A stretch of DNA of 6,382 nucleotides from positions 1 through 6,382 of the forward strand of contig JBBTCG010000072.1 in NCBI GenBank assembly GCA_038043305.1, given 5' to 3'. The position numbers and the translations under genes were made by a program. The first letter of the stretch is position 1. Every line of letters starts with the position of its first letter. A model generated the notes under the pieces. The model was not told the DNA's origin. It worked only from the letters and a program-made list of their open reading frames with translations, and made no database searches. This stretch comes from JACRCE01 sp038043305. Lineage in GTDB: Bacteria; Desulfobacterota; GWC2-55-46. Shown piece after piece: positions 5,817 to 6,382 of this stretch.

Positions 5817-6382
5817 GTTTTTGTGATCAGAGGCATGAGGATTGTGGCACTCGGCGCACCTGCCCTTGGCAACCGGGTCGTGCGCCTTGCCTGTTGAATA
5901 CGCCTTAGCGGCATCCGCATGACAGCTATAGCAGAGTTTGTCGGACTCTAATTTGGTCTTGAGCGGCTTATCCGTGTCCGGCGCATTGTGGCAACCAACG
6001 CACTCGCCAGCCCCGAATGGCTTATGGACAAAGGCGCGCCTAAGCTTGCCGTCCCCTGACGAGGCATGGGGCGCATGACAGGTAAGACACCTCGTTCCTT
6101 TTACATTATAGCCGGAATGCCCGGCGATACCCTTAGCGCTGCCAATGTCATGGCACTTGGCGCACAAGGCGTTGCCGTCGGTTAGAAGGACAAACTTAGT
6201 GTCGGACGAATGAGGGTCATGGCAGGTGTTGCAGCCCTGTTTTACGGCCGCATGGACGCTCTTTGCCTCAAACGCATCCTTTGCATGACAGAGGAAACAA
6301 AGGTCGTTGCCCGATGCGCGCAACAAACCCGGCACTCCCTTTGTCTTATAGGACGAATGCGGGTCATGGCATCTGAGGCACT
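5814..6382 (-). CDS. Giant paired-CxxCH multiheme cytochrome, internal part up to an in-frame TAG (partial)
   Basis: The frame enters from the right edge, with the first full codon at 6380, and runs 188 residues to TAG at 5816-5814. It contains 8 CxxCH motifs: CLRCH at the very edge, CFLCH, CNTCH, CAKCH, CLTCH, CVGCH, CYSCH and CAECH. Free histidines of the types HxPV, DPHSS and NPHAS serve as likely distal ligands. The start and signal peptide lie outside the window; a GTG at 6335 is only an internal Val in a repeat and has no ribosome-binding site. The last residues, NPHASDHKN, match the repeat HASEHKNVLI found later in the same frame, so the TAG falls in the middle of a repeat unit and not at a natural domain end. 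With the downstream part the protein would span more than 547 residues and at least 23 hemes. By family it is a secreted electron-transfer cytochrome; its exact partner is unknown. Confidence 0.88.
   Translation of the reverse strand, partial: CLRCHDPHSSYKTKGVPGLLRASGNDLCFLCHAKDAFEAKSVHAAVKQGCNTCHDPHSSDTKFVLLTDGNALCAKCHDIGSAKGIAGHSGYNVKGTRCLTCHAPHASSGDGKLRRAFVHKPFGAGECVGCHNAPDTDKPLKTKLESDKLCYSCHADAAKAYSTGKAHDPVAKGRCAECHNPHASDHKN

Noticed and set aside
5814..6335. A complete gene starting with GTG at 6335
   Set aside because: The frame continues upstream to the window edge with another heme motif (CLRCHDPHSS), so this is an internal Val of a larger protein.
3477..6382. CRISPR-like or satellite-like periodic array
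   Set aside because: The periodicity comes from recurring CxxCH and HxPV codons in open reading frames. Spacings vary and the repeats are not identical.

Overview
The window is a bacterial segment in which every supportable gene lies on the minus strand. It looks like part of an electron-transfer locus from an anaerobic, cytochrome-rich bacterium. The density of multiheme c-type cytochromes, the NHL-propeller partner, the response regulator-HD-GYP protein and a GTCATTGCGAG-type intergenic repeat would fit Nitrospirota (Thermodesulfovibrio-like) or a former deltaproteobacterium (Desulfobacterota/Geobacter-like). The sequence alone does not settle which.

Layout in transcription order, from the right edge leftwards. 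(1) 6382-4734: a giant paired-CxxCH multiheme cytochrome with its N-terminus outside the window. Its reading frame is continuous except for one in-frame amber codon (TAG, 5816-5814), with 8 heme motifs before it and 15 after it in the window. (2) 4709-3477: a complete exported cytochrome with 16 heme motifs, 15 CxxCH and one CX4CH, starting 24 bases after the previous stop. (3) 3393-2461: a secreted six-repeat NHL-type beta-propeller. (4) 2461-1655: a lipoprotein with a C-terminal triheme c7-type domain, whose ATG overlaps the propeller's TGA. (5) A 264-base gap containing a hairpin, a triplicated hexamer and a sigma70-type promoter. (6) 1390-371: a response regulator with an intact HD-GYP c-di-GMP phosphodiesterase domain. 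(7) 364-277: a REP/MITE-like inverted repeat. (8) A canonical promoter (150-122) driving a gene whose first 30 codons (90-1) are visible before the left edge.

Genes 1-4 look like one operon: same strand, short gaps or overlap, and an SD-type site in front of each start that can be seen clearly. Together they encode 42 heme-binding motifs in about 4.7 kb, plus a propeller and a membrane-anchored small cytochrome. The likely job, by inference, is moving electrons through the periplasm or across the cell envelope to an external acceptor or partner. The HD-GYP regulator has its own promoter and may link nearby physiology to c-di-GMP, but nothing here proves that it controls the cytochromes.

The most notable point is the single TAG inside an otherwise intact giant cytochrome. 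It could be a sequencing error, a recent nonsense mutation or readthrough.
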